Positions 14,190 to 22,032 of a stretch of DNA of 33,163 nt are shown piece by piece. This DNA comes from an uncultured Lachnospiraceae bacterium (GTDB taxonomy: Bacteria > Bacillota > Clostridia > Lachnospirales > Lachnospiraceae), in assembly GCA_910588895.1 (NCBI GenBank), contig CAJUSS010000021.1, positions 1 through 33,163 on the forward strand, given 5' to 3'. The number at the start of each line of letters is the position of its first letter. Position 1 is the first letter of the stretch. The position numbers and the translations under genes are program-made. The notes beneath the pieces are model-generated. The model was given only the letters and a program-made list of their open reading frames with translations, made no database searches and was not told the DNA's origin.

Positions 14190-14302
14190 CAAAGATAGAT
14201 ATATGCTTTTATGAGGCGGCTCGGCAGGGCGGCCTGTTTGCCGTGGGAAATTTTCTGAAAGGGGTTTTCGGATGGGAGAAATCGAGGTATGCTCAAGGAT
14301 AG
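14186..14302 (+). CDS. hypothetical 38-residue protein coupled to the recombinase gene
   Basis: The ATG overlaps the recombinase stop codon (ATGA at 14186-14189), the arrangement typical of translational coupling. An AGGGAAGG stretch lies just upstream. The product begins MTKIDICFYEAARQGG and ends at TAG 14302, before the terminator at 14337. No family recognised. A tiny partner of the recombinase, such as a directionality factor, is possible but unproven; chance ORF is the alternative. Confidence 0.35.
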   Translation: MTKIDICFYEAARQGGLFAVGNFLKGVFGWEKSRYAQG

Positions 14303-14336
14303 GCTATAAGAAAAGCCGATGCAAAAGGATGGTCAT

Positions 14337-14379
14337 AAAAAGACGCAGGGCCACGGTATCGTGGTACCTGCGTCTTTTT
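14337..14379. terminator. bidirectional terminator between recombinase and debranching enzyme genes
   Basis: AAAAAGACGCAGG (14337-14349) pairs perfectly with CCTGCGTCTTTTT (14367-14379). An inner CCACG/CGTGG stem is present. A runs on one side and T runs on the other make it functional for both convergent transcripts. Confidence 0.85.
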
Positions 14380-14428
14380 GTGATCGTAAGTGATATAAGA
14401 CCGATCGGAGCGTTCCCTTTTCAGCTCG

Positions 14429-16555
14429 TCACCGCACCGTGAACACGGCCACTGACCGGGGCCGCATGACGAACTCGCCGTCGATCCGGATCTCTTTCCC
14501 TGCCGGGTAGAAGTACTGTCCGTGGCCGTCGCCGAAGGTGTTGACCGCCAGATACCAGTTCCCGGTCGTGTTGAGGCTGGGTAAGATGATGTGGACATCC
14601 TTCCAGTAGGTGTTCACGGACACATAGACTAAGTCGTCCCGGCCTTTGTCTGTATCGTAACCGGCGAAGCAGACGGAAAAGGTCCTGGCATCCCGGGGGA
14701 TGGCCGTCTCGGCTGCATTGATATTGTGGGTGTGCAGAGGGGCCATGCCGCAGACGGCATCGGGCAGCCGTTTTCGGATCACCGGATGGGCCATGCGGAA
14801 GGCGATCATAAACTGGAAAAAGTCGAAAAAGTCACGATTTTTTTCCAGGAGGCTCCAATCCAGCCAGGAGATCTCATTATCCTGGCAGTAGCTGTTGTTA
14901 TTGCCGTATTGGGTGTTGCAGAACTCATCCCCGGCCAGGAACATGGGCGTGCCACGGCTGCACATGAGCACGGCGCAGGCGTTCCGCATCATCCGGTAAC
15001 GGAGGAAGAGCACATCTGGATTGTCGGTGTCGCCTTCGATGCCGCAGTTCCAGCTCCGGTTGTCGTCCGTCCCGTCCGTATTGTTCCAGCCATTGGCCTC
15101 GTTGTGCTTTTCGTTGTAGGAATACAGGTCGTATAAGGTGAAGCCGTCGTGGCAGGTGAGGAAATTGATGCAGGAATTATAGCCTGCGTAATCGCCTGCG
15201 TAATCCGGATCGAACCCGCCGTAAAGATCGCCGGAGCCGGAGATGCTCCAGGCCGCGTTCCAGGCTTCCCAGTTATCGCCTTTTAAAAATCCGCGCACGG
15301 CATCCCGGTAGCGGCCGTTCCATTCGGCCCACCGCTTGGCGGCAGGAAAACGGCCTACCTGGTACATGCCGCCGGCATCCCATGCCTCTGCGATCAGCTT
15401 TACGTTCGCTAAGATCGGATCGGAGGCCAGGCTCCTAAGGAGGGGCGGATTGTTCAACGGGGAGCCGTCCTCGTTCCGCCCTAAGATGCTGGCTAAGTCG
15501 AAGCGGAAGCCGTCTACCCGGTAGCTGATGGTCCAGTAGCGCAGGCATTCCAGGATGAGCTGATGGACCACAGGGTGATTGCAGTTCAATGTGTTGCCGC
15601 AGCCGCTGAAATTATAATAATTCCCATCCGGTGTCAGCATGTAATAGACCTTGTTATCCAGGCCTTTGAAGCAGAAGGTGGGGCCTTTTTCATTGCCCTC
15701 TGCGGTGTGGTTGAAGACCACATCCAGGATGACCTCGATGCCGTTGTCGTGGAGGGCCTTGATCAGCTCCTTGAGTTCATTGCCTTCCATGTTCCGCTCC
15801 GCCGAGGAGGAGTAGCTGGTATTGGGGGCGAAAAAGCCCACGGTATTATAGCCCCAATAATCCAGCAGGAGCTGGCCGTCCACCTCCCTGGAGTTCATCA
15901 TCTCGTCAAATTCAAAAACGGGCATCAGCTCCACGGCATTGATCCCCAGCTCCTTCAGATAAGAGATCTTCTCCATCAAGCCGGCAAAGGTGCCCTTGTG
16001 CCGGACCCCGGAGGAGGGGTGGCAGGTGAAGCCCCGGACGTGGAGCTCGTAGATCACCAGGTCACTGAGCTCCCGTTTGGACTGCGGCATGGCGCCCCAG
16101 TCAAAGCTGTCTTTTACCACGCGGGCGTGATAGGCACGTTCTTTTTTGATCCCCCAGTATTTCTGACCGGTGACGGCCCGGGCATAGGGGTCTAAAAGGA
16201 TCGCGTTTTTGTCAAAGACCAGCCCTTGCTTGGGCAGATAAGGGCCGTCGATGCGGTAGGCGTATTCGAAGTTCTTGATATTTAACCCGAACACGATCAT
16301 GGAATAAACATCCCCGATCCGGTAAGATTCCGGAAAAGGGAGGACTGCGTAGGGCTCGTCCTCTATGGTGTGGAAGAGAAGGAGCTCACAGCGGGTGCCA
16401 TAGCAGGTGTGGATCGTGAAGTTCACGCCTATCCCCAGATCCATGGCCCCATTGATGTCAAAAAAACCTGGACGTACCGGAAATCCTGCTATCTCTCCCA
16501 TGGGAGAGACTGATGATAGATCCTCTAAGGGGATCGGTGGGGTGTTGATCTTCAT
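14429..16555 (-). CDS. glgX: glycogen debranching enzyme / isoamylase-type glycosidase (GlgX-like, GH13)
   Basis: A 708-residue protein; AGGAGG lies 9 bases before the ATG at 16555. An N-terminal CBM48-like domain (about 25-130) is followed by a GH13 barrel. Conserved regions are visible: DVVFNHTAE (278-286), nucleophile Asp353 in GFRFDLAS, acid/base Glu390 in IAEAWDAGG and Asp470 in TCHDGFT. A C-terminal beta domain follows. It hydrolyses alpha-1,6 branches of glycogen or limit dextrins in the cytoplasm; no signal peptide is present. GlgX versus isoamylase or pullulanase cannot be fully separated by eye. It is monocistronic, with its own promoter and a downstream terminator. PPDK downstream in this window is a further central-carbon gene but not in the same operon. 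Confidence 0.85.
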   Translation of the reverse strand: MKINTPPIPLEDLSSVSPMGEIAGFPVRPGFFDINGAMDLGIGVNFTIHTCYGTRCELLLFHTIEDEPYAVLPFPESYRIGDVYSMIVFGLNIKNFEYAYRIDGPYLPKQGLVFDKNAILLDPYARAVTGQKYWGIKKERAYHARVVKDSFDWGAMPQSKRELSDLVIYELHVRGFTCHPSSGVRHKGTFAGLMEKISYLKELGINAVELMPVFEFDEMMNSREVDGQLLLDYWGYNTVGFFAPNTSYSSSAERNMEGNELKELIKALHDNGIEVILDVVFNHTAEGNEKGPTFCFKGLDNKVYYMLTPDGNYYNFSGCGNTLNCNHPVVHQLILECLRYWTISYRVDGFRFDLASILGRNEDGSPLNNPPLLRSLASDPILANVKLIAEAWDAGGMYQVGRFPAAKRWAEWNGRYRDAVRGFLKGDNWEAWNAAWSISGSGDLYGGFDPDYAGDYAGYNSCINFLTCHDGFTLYDLYSYNEKHNEANGWNNTDGTDDNRSWNCGIEGDTDNPDVLFLRYRMMRNACAVLMCSRGTPMFLAGDEFCNTQYGNNNSYCQDNEISWLDWSLLEKNRDFFDFFQFMIAFRMAHPVIRKRLPDAVCGMAPLHTHNINAAETAIPRDARTFSVCFAGYDTDKGRDDLVYVSVNTYWKDVHIILPSLNTTGNWYLAVNTFGDGHGQYFYPAGKEIRIDGEFVMRPRSVAVFTVR

Positions 16556-16649
16556 AGTGCTTTCCTCCTGGATAGTAGAATATAGAAGGTACCTGGCAGA
16601 AGACCTTCGATCTTGCCTAAAGATCGCGCAGGCATTTAGGGTGCAGTTT

Positions 16650-16662
16650 CCCACATTGTGGG
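16650..16662. promoter_or_regulatory. palindromic candidate operator in the glgX leader
   Basis: CCCACATTGTGGG is a perfect dyad (6+1+6). It lies about 15 bp downstream of the glgX -10 box, around +8 to +20, a classic repressor position. Confidence 0.45.
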
Positions 16663-16676
16663 CAATGTCGATCTTA

Positions 16677-16705
16677 ATTATACAGGTATTTTTTCATGCC
16701 GTCAA
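16677..16705 (-). promoter_or_regulatory. promoter of the debranching enzyme gene
   Basis: Minus strand TTGACG (16700-16705), 17-base spacer, consensus TATAAT (16677-16682). The leader would be about 115 nt and contains the palindrome at 16650-16662. Confidence 0.7.
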
Positions 16706-16740
16706 ATGGTATGTTAAAATGGTATGTTGGCGGATTTTGC

Positions 16741-16770
16741 TTTACAAGCCAGCCTATGTCCGTGTATAAT
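16741..16770 (+). promoter_or_regulatory. promoter of the DUF6062-scpAB-dut-hflX operon
   Basis: TTTACA (16741-16746), 18-base spacer, TATAAT (16765-16770), about 40 bp before the first gene. It is divergent from the glgX promoter, with only about 35 bp between the two -35 boxes. Confidence 0.65.
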
Positions 16771-16813
16771 GATAGGACTGACGAGCAGGCGCGTGAAGGA
16801 GGAGCAGGGCAAG

Positions 16814-17620
16814 ATGAAGGAAAAGCTGTATACATTAGAGGTGATGGACGCTTTAAATGCTGCGGATGAGTGTCCCTGCTGCTATCTGGAGCGCAAGATC
16901 GAACAAGATACGATCGACTTTGTGCTGGGGTCCTCTTATATGGAAAGTGATATCCGGGAGGAGACGGACCGGGCCGGCTTTTGCCGCCGCCACACAAAGA
17001 TGATGTATGATTATGGAAACTCTCTGGGAAATGCCTGGATCTTGAAGACCAGGCTGGAATATGTGCGCAGGCAGTTCCATGCCCAGGCCCAGATGACGTT
17101 CAACGAGGGAAAGGGGCCTGGGGACCGGATCGGGAAGATCTTAGGGGGATTGGGCGCAGGAAGCCTGTCAAGGCCGGGAAAGCAGCGGGGATCGGCCGGA
17201 TCCATCTTTGGAGGAGCGGGCAGGGGACCGGCTTTTGGCGGTGTCTGTTATGTCTGCGCGCGATCCGAGGAGGCCTATGGACGCATCCTGAAGACCTTCC
17301 TCTATCTGATGCGGACGGAGCCGGAGTTTTTGGACCGCTTAAGAGTGTCCAAGGGATTTTGCCTGCCCCATTTTGCCGATATCATGGCAGCATATGCCGA
17401 GCAGGCATCCGAGAAGGAGCAGCAGAGAGTGGTCCCTGCCCTTTATCAGATGATGGAGGAAAACCTGGGGCGGATCCAGGGGGACATCGACTGGTTCATC
17501 GATAAGTTCGATCATCGGAACCGGGACGCAGACTGGAAGACCTCCAGGGACGCGGTGCCCAGGACCATGCAGAAGCTGGTGGGGACGTATCCGGCCGATC
17601 CGGTGTTCCGGCAGAAGTAG
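16814..17620 (+). CDS. DUF6062-like cysteine-rich protein
   Basis: A 268-residue protein; GGAGGAG lies 9 bases before the ATG. Two similar Cys/His modules are visible: CPCC (20-23) with GFCRRH (56-60), and CYVC (145-148) with GFCLPHF (182-187). The repeated CxxC then GFCxxH pattern suggests two metal (zinc) sites from an internal duplication. Between them is a Gly-rich segment (102-143) that may be a flexible insertion. I recognise it as the DUF6062 type common in Lachnospiraceae; no function is established to my knowledge. It is the first gene of the operon leading to scpAB. Confidence 0.7.
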   Translation: MKEKLYTLEVMDALNAADECPCCYLERKIEQDTIDFVLGSSYMESDIREETDRAGFCRRHTKMMYDYGNSLGNAWILKTRLEYVRRQFHAQAQMTFNEGKGPGDRIGKILGGLGAGSLSRPGKQRGSAGSIFGGAGRGPAFGGVCYVCARSEEAYGRILKTFLYLMRTEPEFLDRLRVSKGFCLPHFADIMAAYAEQASEKEQQRVVPALYQMMEENLGRIQGDIDWFIDKFDHRNRDADWKTSRDAVPRTMQKLVGTYPADPVFRQK

Positions 17621-17703
17621 GACAGATGCCAGGAGGACTTGGGCCAGGAGAGTCTTGAGCAGGCGGACTTTGATCGAGGGTGTTTTGATCGGGAGGGCAT
17701 GAT

Positions 17704-18585
17704 ATGGCGATGGGTAGGTCGTTCGGCGCGGCAGGGCTCATGGCAGCTTCTGCGGCCGGTCTGGGCTTATTGCTGCGGTCCCGCTATGAGCGGGAGCATT
17801 TTGTGGTGGAGGATAGCCAGATCCTCTCCCCTAAGATCCACAAAGAGAAAAAGCTGGTGTTCATCACAGATGTCCATGACAAGGAATTCGGTCCGGCCAA
17901 TGTGCGGCTTTTAAGGGCAGTAGATGGGCTGCGGCCGGATGGGATCTTGATCGGCGGGGACTTAATGGTGGCGAAGGAGGGGAAAGGCAGCCTGGACGCT
18001 ACCTTTCGTCTGCTGGAGGGTCTGGCCGGTATCGGGCCGGTCTTTTACAGTCTGGGGAACCATGAAGCGCGGCTGGATCGGGAGCGGGATACCTATGGGG
18101 ACCGATATGATCAGTTGTTAAAAAAGGCGGAGGGACTGGGCGTGTGTCTTTTGATCGACCGGACCGTTTCCTTTGATGAGATGGATATCACCGGGGTGGC
18201 GCTGCCCCGTTCCTTCTATAAAAAATTGTTCCTGGAGCGTCCCATAAAGATGCCGGAGGGCTATCTTGCCCAGAAGCTGGGATCGCCGGATCCGGACCGG
18301 TTCCAGCTCCTTTTGATCCACTCGCCGCTGTATTTTGAGCGGTGCAGGCAGTGGGGGGCAGACTTGACCTTGTCCGGACATTTCCACGGCGGGACGATCC
18401 GGATCCCGGGGTTTGGGGGGCTCATGACGCCTCAGTATCAGTTTTTTGTCCCCTGGTGCGCGGGCAGCTTTGAAAAGGATGGGAAACGGATGCTGGTAGG
18501 CCGGGGGCTGGGGACCCATTCGATCGATATCCGGCTGAACGATCTGCCCCAGGTGCTGGCGGTGCGGTTGATGCCAGGCCGGTAG
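17704..18585 (+). CDS. membrane-anchored metallophosphoesterase
   Basis: A 293-residue protein; GGGAGG lies 7 bases before the ATG. An N-terminal hydrophobic helix (about 7-25) anchors or exports the protein. Metal-binding motifs are TDVHD (55-59), GGDL (84-87), GNHE (118-121), LLIHSP with His206 and GHFHGG (225-230). It is the YaeI-like group and a relative of the protein at 2873-3664, which lacks the anchor. Substrate unknown; envelope phospholipid or nucleotide-linked intermediates are typical for related enzymes. It lies between the DUF6062 gene and scpA in the same orientation. Confidence 0.85.
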   Translation: MAMGRSFGAAGLMAASAAGLGLLLRSRYEREHFVVEDSQILSPKIHKEKKLVFITDVHDKEFGPANVRLLRAVDGLRPDGILIGGDLMVAKEGKGSLDATFRLLEGLAGIGPVFYSLGNHEARLDRERDTYGDRYDQLLKKAEGLGVCLLIDRTVSFDEMDITGVALPRSFYKKLFLERPIKMPEGYLAQKLGSPDPDRFQLLLIHSPLYFERCRQWGADLTLSGHFHGGTIRIPGFGGLMTPQYQFFVPWCAGSFEKDGKRMLVGRGLGTHSIDIRLNDLPQVLAVRLMPGR

Positions 18586-18635
18586 CAGACCTTGACGGCG
18601 GATTTATGGTGGGATGGAGAGGGGGAGGAGATAGG

Positions 18636-19433
18636 ATGGAGATCTCATATAAGCTGGAGCATTTTGAGGGGCCTCTGGACTTGCTCCTGCACCTGATCGA
18701 AAAAAATAAGGTGGATATCTATGATATCCCGATCGTGGAGATCACGGATCAGTATCTGGAGCATGTGCGGCAGATGGACAAGGAGGATCTGGATCTGGTC
18801 AGTGATTTCCTGGTCATGGCCGCCACTTTGATCGATATCAAATCCCGTATGCTCCTCCCCAAGGAAGAAGAGGGGGAGGAGGAGACGGAGGATCCGCGGG
18901 CAGAGCTGGTGGCCCGCCTGCTGGAATATAAAAAATACCGTTACATATCCCAGGAGCTGGCCCAGCTGGAGGACGGGGCCGGGCAGCAGCTCTTTAAGCC
19001 CCCTACCCTGCCGCCGGAAGTGGCTAAGTTTGAGCCGGCGGTGGACTTAGACCAGCTTTTGGACGGCCTTACCTTGACCAAGCTCCAGGCGGTCTTTAAC
19101 CAGGTCATGAAGCGGAAAGAGGATAAGGTCGACCGGGTCAGGAGCTCCTTTGGGACGATCCAGAAGGAGCCGGTGAGCCTGGAGGAGAAGATCCTCTCCC
19201 TTTTAGATCATGCCAGGAGGCACCGACATTTCAGCTTCCGTCAGGTCCTGGAGGACGGGGCGGATAAGCTGGAGGTGGTGGTGACCTTCTTAGCGGTCCT
19301 GGAGCTGATGAAGATCGGGAAGATCCATCTGGTCCAGGAGCATATCTTTGACGATATGCAGATCGAGGCGCTGGAGGAAGAGGGGCAGGAGGAAGATCTG
19401 GATCTGGAAGGTTTGGAAGATCTGTTGACATGA
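18636..19433 (+). CDS. scpA: segregation and condensation protein A
   Basis: A 265-residue kleisin, normal family length. Start at 18636 selected for the GGGGGAGGAG motif just upstream. The N-terminus (YKLEHFEGPLDLLLHLIEKNKVDIYDIPI) is the family signature. An acidic linker (EEEGEEETED, about 77-88) and a C-terminal winged-helix region follow. ScpA bridges the SMC ATPase heads and, with ScpB, forms the bacterial condensin that organises and segregates the chromosome. scpB follows after 62 bases. Confidence 0.95.
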   Translation: MEISYKLEHFEGPLDLLLHLIEKNKVDIYDIPIVEITDQYLEHVRQMDKEDLDLVSDFLVMAATLIDIKSRMLLPKEEEGEEETEDPRAELVARLLEYKKYRYISQELAQLEDGAGQQLFKPPTLPPEVAKFEPAVDLDQLLDGLTLTKLQAVFNQVMKRKEDKVDRVRSSFGTIQKEPVSLEEKILSLLDHARRHRHFSFRQVLEDGADKLEVVVTFLAVLELMKIGKIHLVQEHIFDDMQIEALEEEGQEEDLDLEGLEDLLT

Positions 19434-19495
19434 CATTGGCCGGTGTCGGCCGATCTCGTGCCGTATCAGCAGGATGAGGGAAAGGATCTGGAAAG

Positions 19496-20461
19496 ATGAA
19501 GAAGGGTGGAAAGACGGAGCCGTTGGAGACGGAGATGATCGTGGAGGATGTTCTGGATTATCACCAGATCTCCATGGAGCTTGCGCCCTCAGAGGAGGAG
19601 CTGGCCCAGGAAGCGGTGGTGGAGGCCGTGCTCTTTGCCATGGGGCGGTCCGTGGAGGTGAGCCAGCTGGCAGCGGCTCTTGGTGTGGACCGGGATCAGG
19701 CAAAGGAGGCGGCCCTCCGGCTGATGGGGCGTTATGAGAAGGAACGACGGGGCCTGCAGGTCATCGAGCTGGAGGATGCCTTTCAGATGTGTACGCGGTC
19801 GGAATATTATGAGAACCTGATCCGGGTGGCCTCCACGCCTAAGCGTCAGGTCCTGACCGAGGTGGTATTGGAGACCTTGTCCATCATCGCCTACAGGCAG
19901 CCGGTGACCAAGCTGGAGATCGAGAAGATCCGCGGGGTAAAGTCAGACCATGCGGTGAACAAGCTGATCGAATACGATCTGGTCTACGAGGTGGGCCGAC
20001 TGGACGCACCGGGAAGGCCGGCTCTTTTTGCTACCACGGAGGAATTTCTGCGGCGGTTTGGGATCGGATCCATGACCGAGCTGCCGGGCTTAAAGCCAGA
20101 GCAGGAGGAGGAGATCCGCTCGCAGGTAGAGGAAGAGCTCCAGATGAAGCTGGAAGAGCTGGGAGCAGGGCAGGAGCCGGAGGGACCGAAGCCGAAGGAG
20201 AATGGACCAGAGGGGCAGGAGCCGGAGGAGAAGGGACCGGAGGGGCAGGAGCCGAAGGAGAAGGGACCGGAGGGGCAGGAGCCGAAGGAGAAGGGACCAG
20301 GGGGGCAGGAGCCGGAGGGACCGGAGCCGAAGGAGAAGGGACCAGAGGAAAAGAGCCCGGGAGCGGAGAGCGCCGGCAGCCGGCCCGCAGAGACCGGGGA
20401 GCATAGCAGATATAGGGAAGCAGGAGGCTATTTTAATGAAACGGATCGCACAGTTTTATAA
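19496..20461 (+). CDS. scpB: segregation and condensation protein B with repeat-expanded tail
   Basis: A 321-residue protein. The conserved two-winged-helix core is about residues 34-200 (LFAMGRSVEVSQLAAAL; LETLSIIAYRQPVTKLEIEKIRGV; GRLDAPGRPALFATT). Typical ScpB proteins are near 190-200 residues. Here about 120 extra residues follow, dominated by tandem GPEGQEPKEK units (237-276) and further Pro/Glu/Lys-rich sequence, predicted disordered. AAAGGA lies 9 bases before the ATG. The tail overlaps the start of the dUTPase gene by 26 bp. ScpB binds ScpA in the SMC complex; the tail is not needed by known homologues, so its role is open. Confidence 0.93.
   Translation: MKKGGKTEPLETEMIVEDVLDYHQISMELAPSEEELAQEAVVEAVLFAMGRSVEVSQLAAALGVDRDQAKEAALRLMGRYEKERRGLQVIELEDAFQMCTRSEYYENLIRVASTPKRQVLTEVVLETLSIIAYRQPVTKLEIEKIRGVKSDHAVNKLIEYDLVYEVGRLDAPGRPALFATTEEFLRRFGIGSMTELPGLKPEQEEEIRSQVEEELQMKLEELGAGQEPEGPKPKENGPEGQEPEEKGPEGQEPKEKGPEGQEPKEKGPGGQEPEGPEPKEKGPEEKSPGAESAGSRPAETGEHSRYREAGGYFNETDRTVL
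20204..20323 (+). repeat. 30-bp in-frame tandem repeat in scpB
   Basis: Three nearly identical 30-bp units plus one diverged unit encode GPEGQEP(E/K)EK. The unit length is a multiple of three, so copy-number change keeps the frame. Related partial units flank it. Likely to vary between strains. Confidence 0.8.
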
Positions 20462-20948
20462 AGTCGGAAGGGAACAGTTCGTGCAGGACTGGAAGGATAC
20501 ATTTGGAGAAGAGGTGCAAAAGCAGCAGATCCTGGAGATCTACGAGGCTATAGAGCTCCCCCGTCGTGCCACCTTTGGCAGCGCCGGATATGATATCTTC
20601 CTGCCGGATAAGGTCGTTTTGGAGCCCGGCCAGTCGGTCAAGGTCCCCACAGGCATCCGGGTGGAGATCGATGAGGGCTGGGTGTTCCAGATCTACCCAA
20701 GGAGCGGTCTGGGCTTTAAGTACCGCCTCCAGCTGAACAATACGGTAGGGATCATCGACAGCGACTATTTCTTCTCCGACAATGAAGGGCATATCCAGAT
20801 CAAGGTGATGAACGACAGCCGGGAGGGAAAGACGGTAGAGCTGGCTGCAGGCATGGCCTTTGCCCAGGGCATCTTTGTGGAATATGGGATCGTCATGGAC
20901 GATGACTGCAGCACGGTCAGGAACGGTGGGTTCGGGAGCACGAGCTAG
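20436..20948 (+). CDS. dut: dUTPase-family nucleotidohydrolase
   Basis: A 170-residue protein. Start at 20436 chosen for AGGAGG 9 bases upstream, inside the 3' end of scpB. All five trimeric dUTPase motifs are visible: GSAGYDIF (48-55), YPRSGLG (87-93), NNTVGIIDSDY (101-111), AAGMAFAQGIFV (137-148) and the flexible C-terminal GGFGSTS (164-170). Motif 3 is followed by FFSDNEGH, longer than the usual YRG. An N-terminal extension of about 40 residues precedes motif 1. It converts dUTP to dUMP, keeping uracil out of DNA and feeding dTMP synthesis. Overlap with scpB suggests translational coupling. Confidence 0.88.
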   Translation: MKRIAQFYKVGREQFVQDWKDTFGEEVQKQQILEIYEAIELPRRATFGSAGYDIFLPDKVVLEPGQSVKVPTGIRVEIDEGWVFQIYPRSGLGFKYRLQLNNTVGIIDSDYFFSDNEGHIQIKVMNDSREGKTVELAAGMAFAQGIFVEYGIVMDDDCSTVRNGGFGSTS

Positions 20949-20972
20949 GAGGCCGATCGGTGCAGGACGGCC

Positions 20973-21995
20973 ATGGGCCGGGCGGACCGGGGCAGCATAG
21001 ACAAACGGAAGGATCCGCCGGAAATGGAGAGCATGATGAAGAGAAGGAAAACAAGGAGAAGAGCGAAGAGGAGGCAGTCGGCGGGCGCGGTCTTGTCCGT
21101 GGCGGTCCTTTTGATCGCAGCAGCGGCGGCCGTCTTTTTCGTAAAGCCTGGCGGGGTCAGCAAGGCCAGGAAAGAGCTGCGGATGGCGGGCATAGAAAAG
21201 ATGGATGCCGGTGACTTTTCCGGAGCGATGGCCGAATTTGAGGCTGCGCTGCAGACCGCGAAGAAAAATCCGGGCGCATTTGAGATCGATGTATTAAAAT
21301 ACCGGGCCGAGGCAGAATATAAGCTTGAGGACTATCTGGCGGCGGCCCATACCTATGAGACCCTGCTCCAGGTAGATGAGGAGAGGCCGGAGTACCTTTA
21401 CCGCATGGCCCTGATGAAAGCCATGGTCGGCGACATCGACGGCGCGGTCCAGGCCTACCAGACCGGATACCAGCTGGAGCAGGAGACCGGGGAGCAGAGC
21501 GGCAAAAAGGACAAGCCGGCAGACGAGGCGAAAGGCGCAGATGGAGAGGCTGCGGACGTCCAGGAAGGAGCGGGCGGAGCAGACGGGCAGCAAACGGAGC
21601 TTTTCGGACAGGCCGATGCGTTGGCTGCGGTAGCGAGAGCATGTCTGGATGCCCAGCGCGGAGAGGATGCCGTGGCTCTCTATGAGGACGCGATCCGGAA
21701 TGGGACCACAGACCCATCGGTGTTCAATTCCTTAGGGCTGATCTATCTGGAGGAGGAGCGCTATGAGGGCGCGTTAGGTTTTTTTGAGCAGGCGGTCCAG
21801 ATGGAGGACGAGCATGGCGGCGCGTTGAGCCCAAGGGAAGCTCTGGCGGTCCGGGAGGCCTGCTTTAACCAGGCGGTGACCTATGAGCGGCTGGGCCAGT
21901 TCCAGACCGCGCTGCAGTATTTCCAGGCTTATGTGGCCCAGTACGGGGCGGATGAGGCGGCTCAGAAGGAGATCACGTTTTTGCAGACCCGGTAA
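20973..21995 (+). CDS. membrane-anchored TPR-repeat protein
   Basis: About 340 residues. A very basic N-terminus (KRRKTRRRAKRRQ) precedes one membrane helix (about 36-58), placing the rest outside the cell by the positive-inside rule. TPR-like helical repeats follow (about 70-170 and 205-330), for example GDFSGAMAEFEAAL and ERYEGALGFFEQAV. A low-complexity Asp/Gly/Ala segment (175-212) separates the blocks. Start uncertain: 20973 has AGGA 5 bases upstream; ATGs at 21024 and 21036 are also plausible. TPRs mediate protein-protein contacts; the partner is unknown. Confidence 0.8.
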   Translation: MGRADRGSIDKRKDPPEMESMMKRRKTRRRAKRRQSAGAVLSVAVLLIAAAAAVFFVKPGGVSKARKELRMAGIEKMDAGDFSGAMAEFEAALQTAKKNPGAFEIDVLKYRAEAEYKLEDYLAAAHTYETLLQVDEERPEYLYRMALMKAMVGDIDGAVQAYQTGYQLEQETGEQSGKKDKPADEAKGADGEAADVQEGAGGADGQQTELFGQADALAAVARACLDAQRGEDAVALYEDAIRNGTTDPSVFNSLGLIYLEEERYEGALGFFEQAVQMEDEHGGALSPREALAVREACFNQAVTYERLGQFQTALQYFQAYVAQYGADEAAQKEITFLQTR

Positions 21996-22032
21996 GGAGA
22001 GGGCTGGCCGCCGTTGAAGGAAGAAGGAGAGC

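Noticed and set aside
15563..16195. 210-codon plus-strand ORF opposite glgX, and similar antisense frames elsewhere
   Set aside because: These are shadow frames produced by GC-rich codon bias in real genes; no family signatures or ribosome binding sites.
20204..20323. CRISPR-like array
   Set aside because: The repeats are contiguous 30-bp in-frame coding units inside scpB with no spacers.
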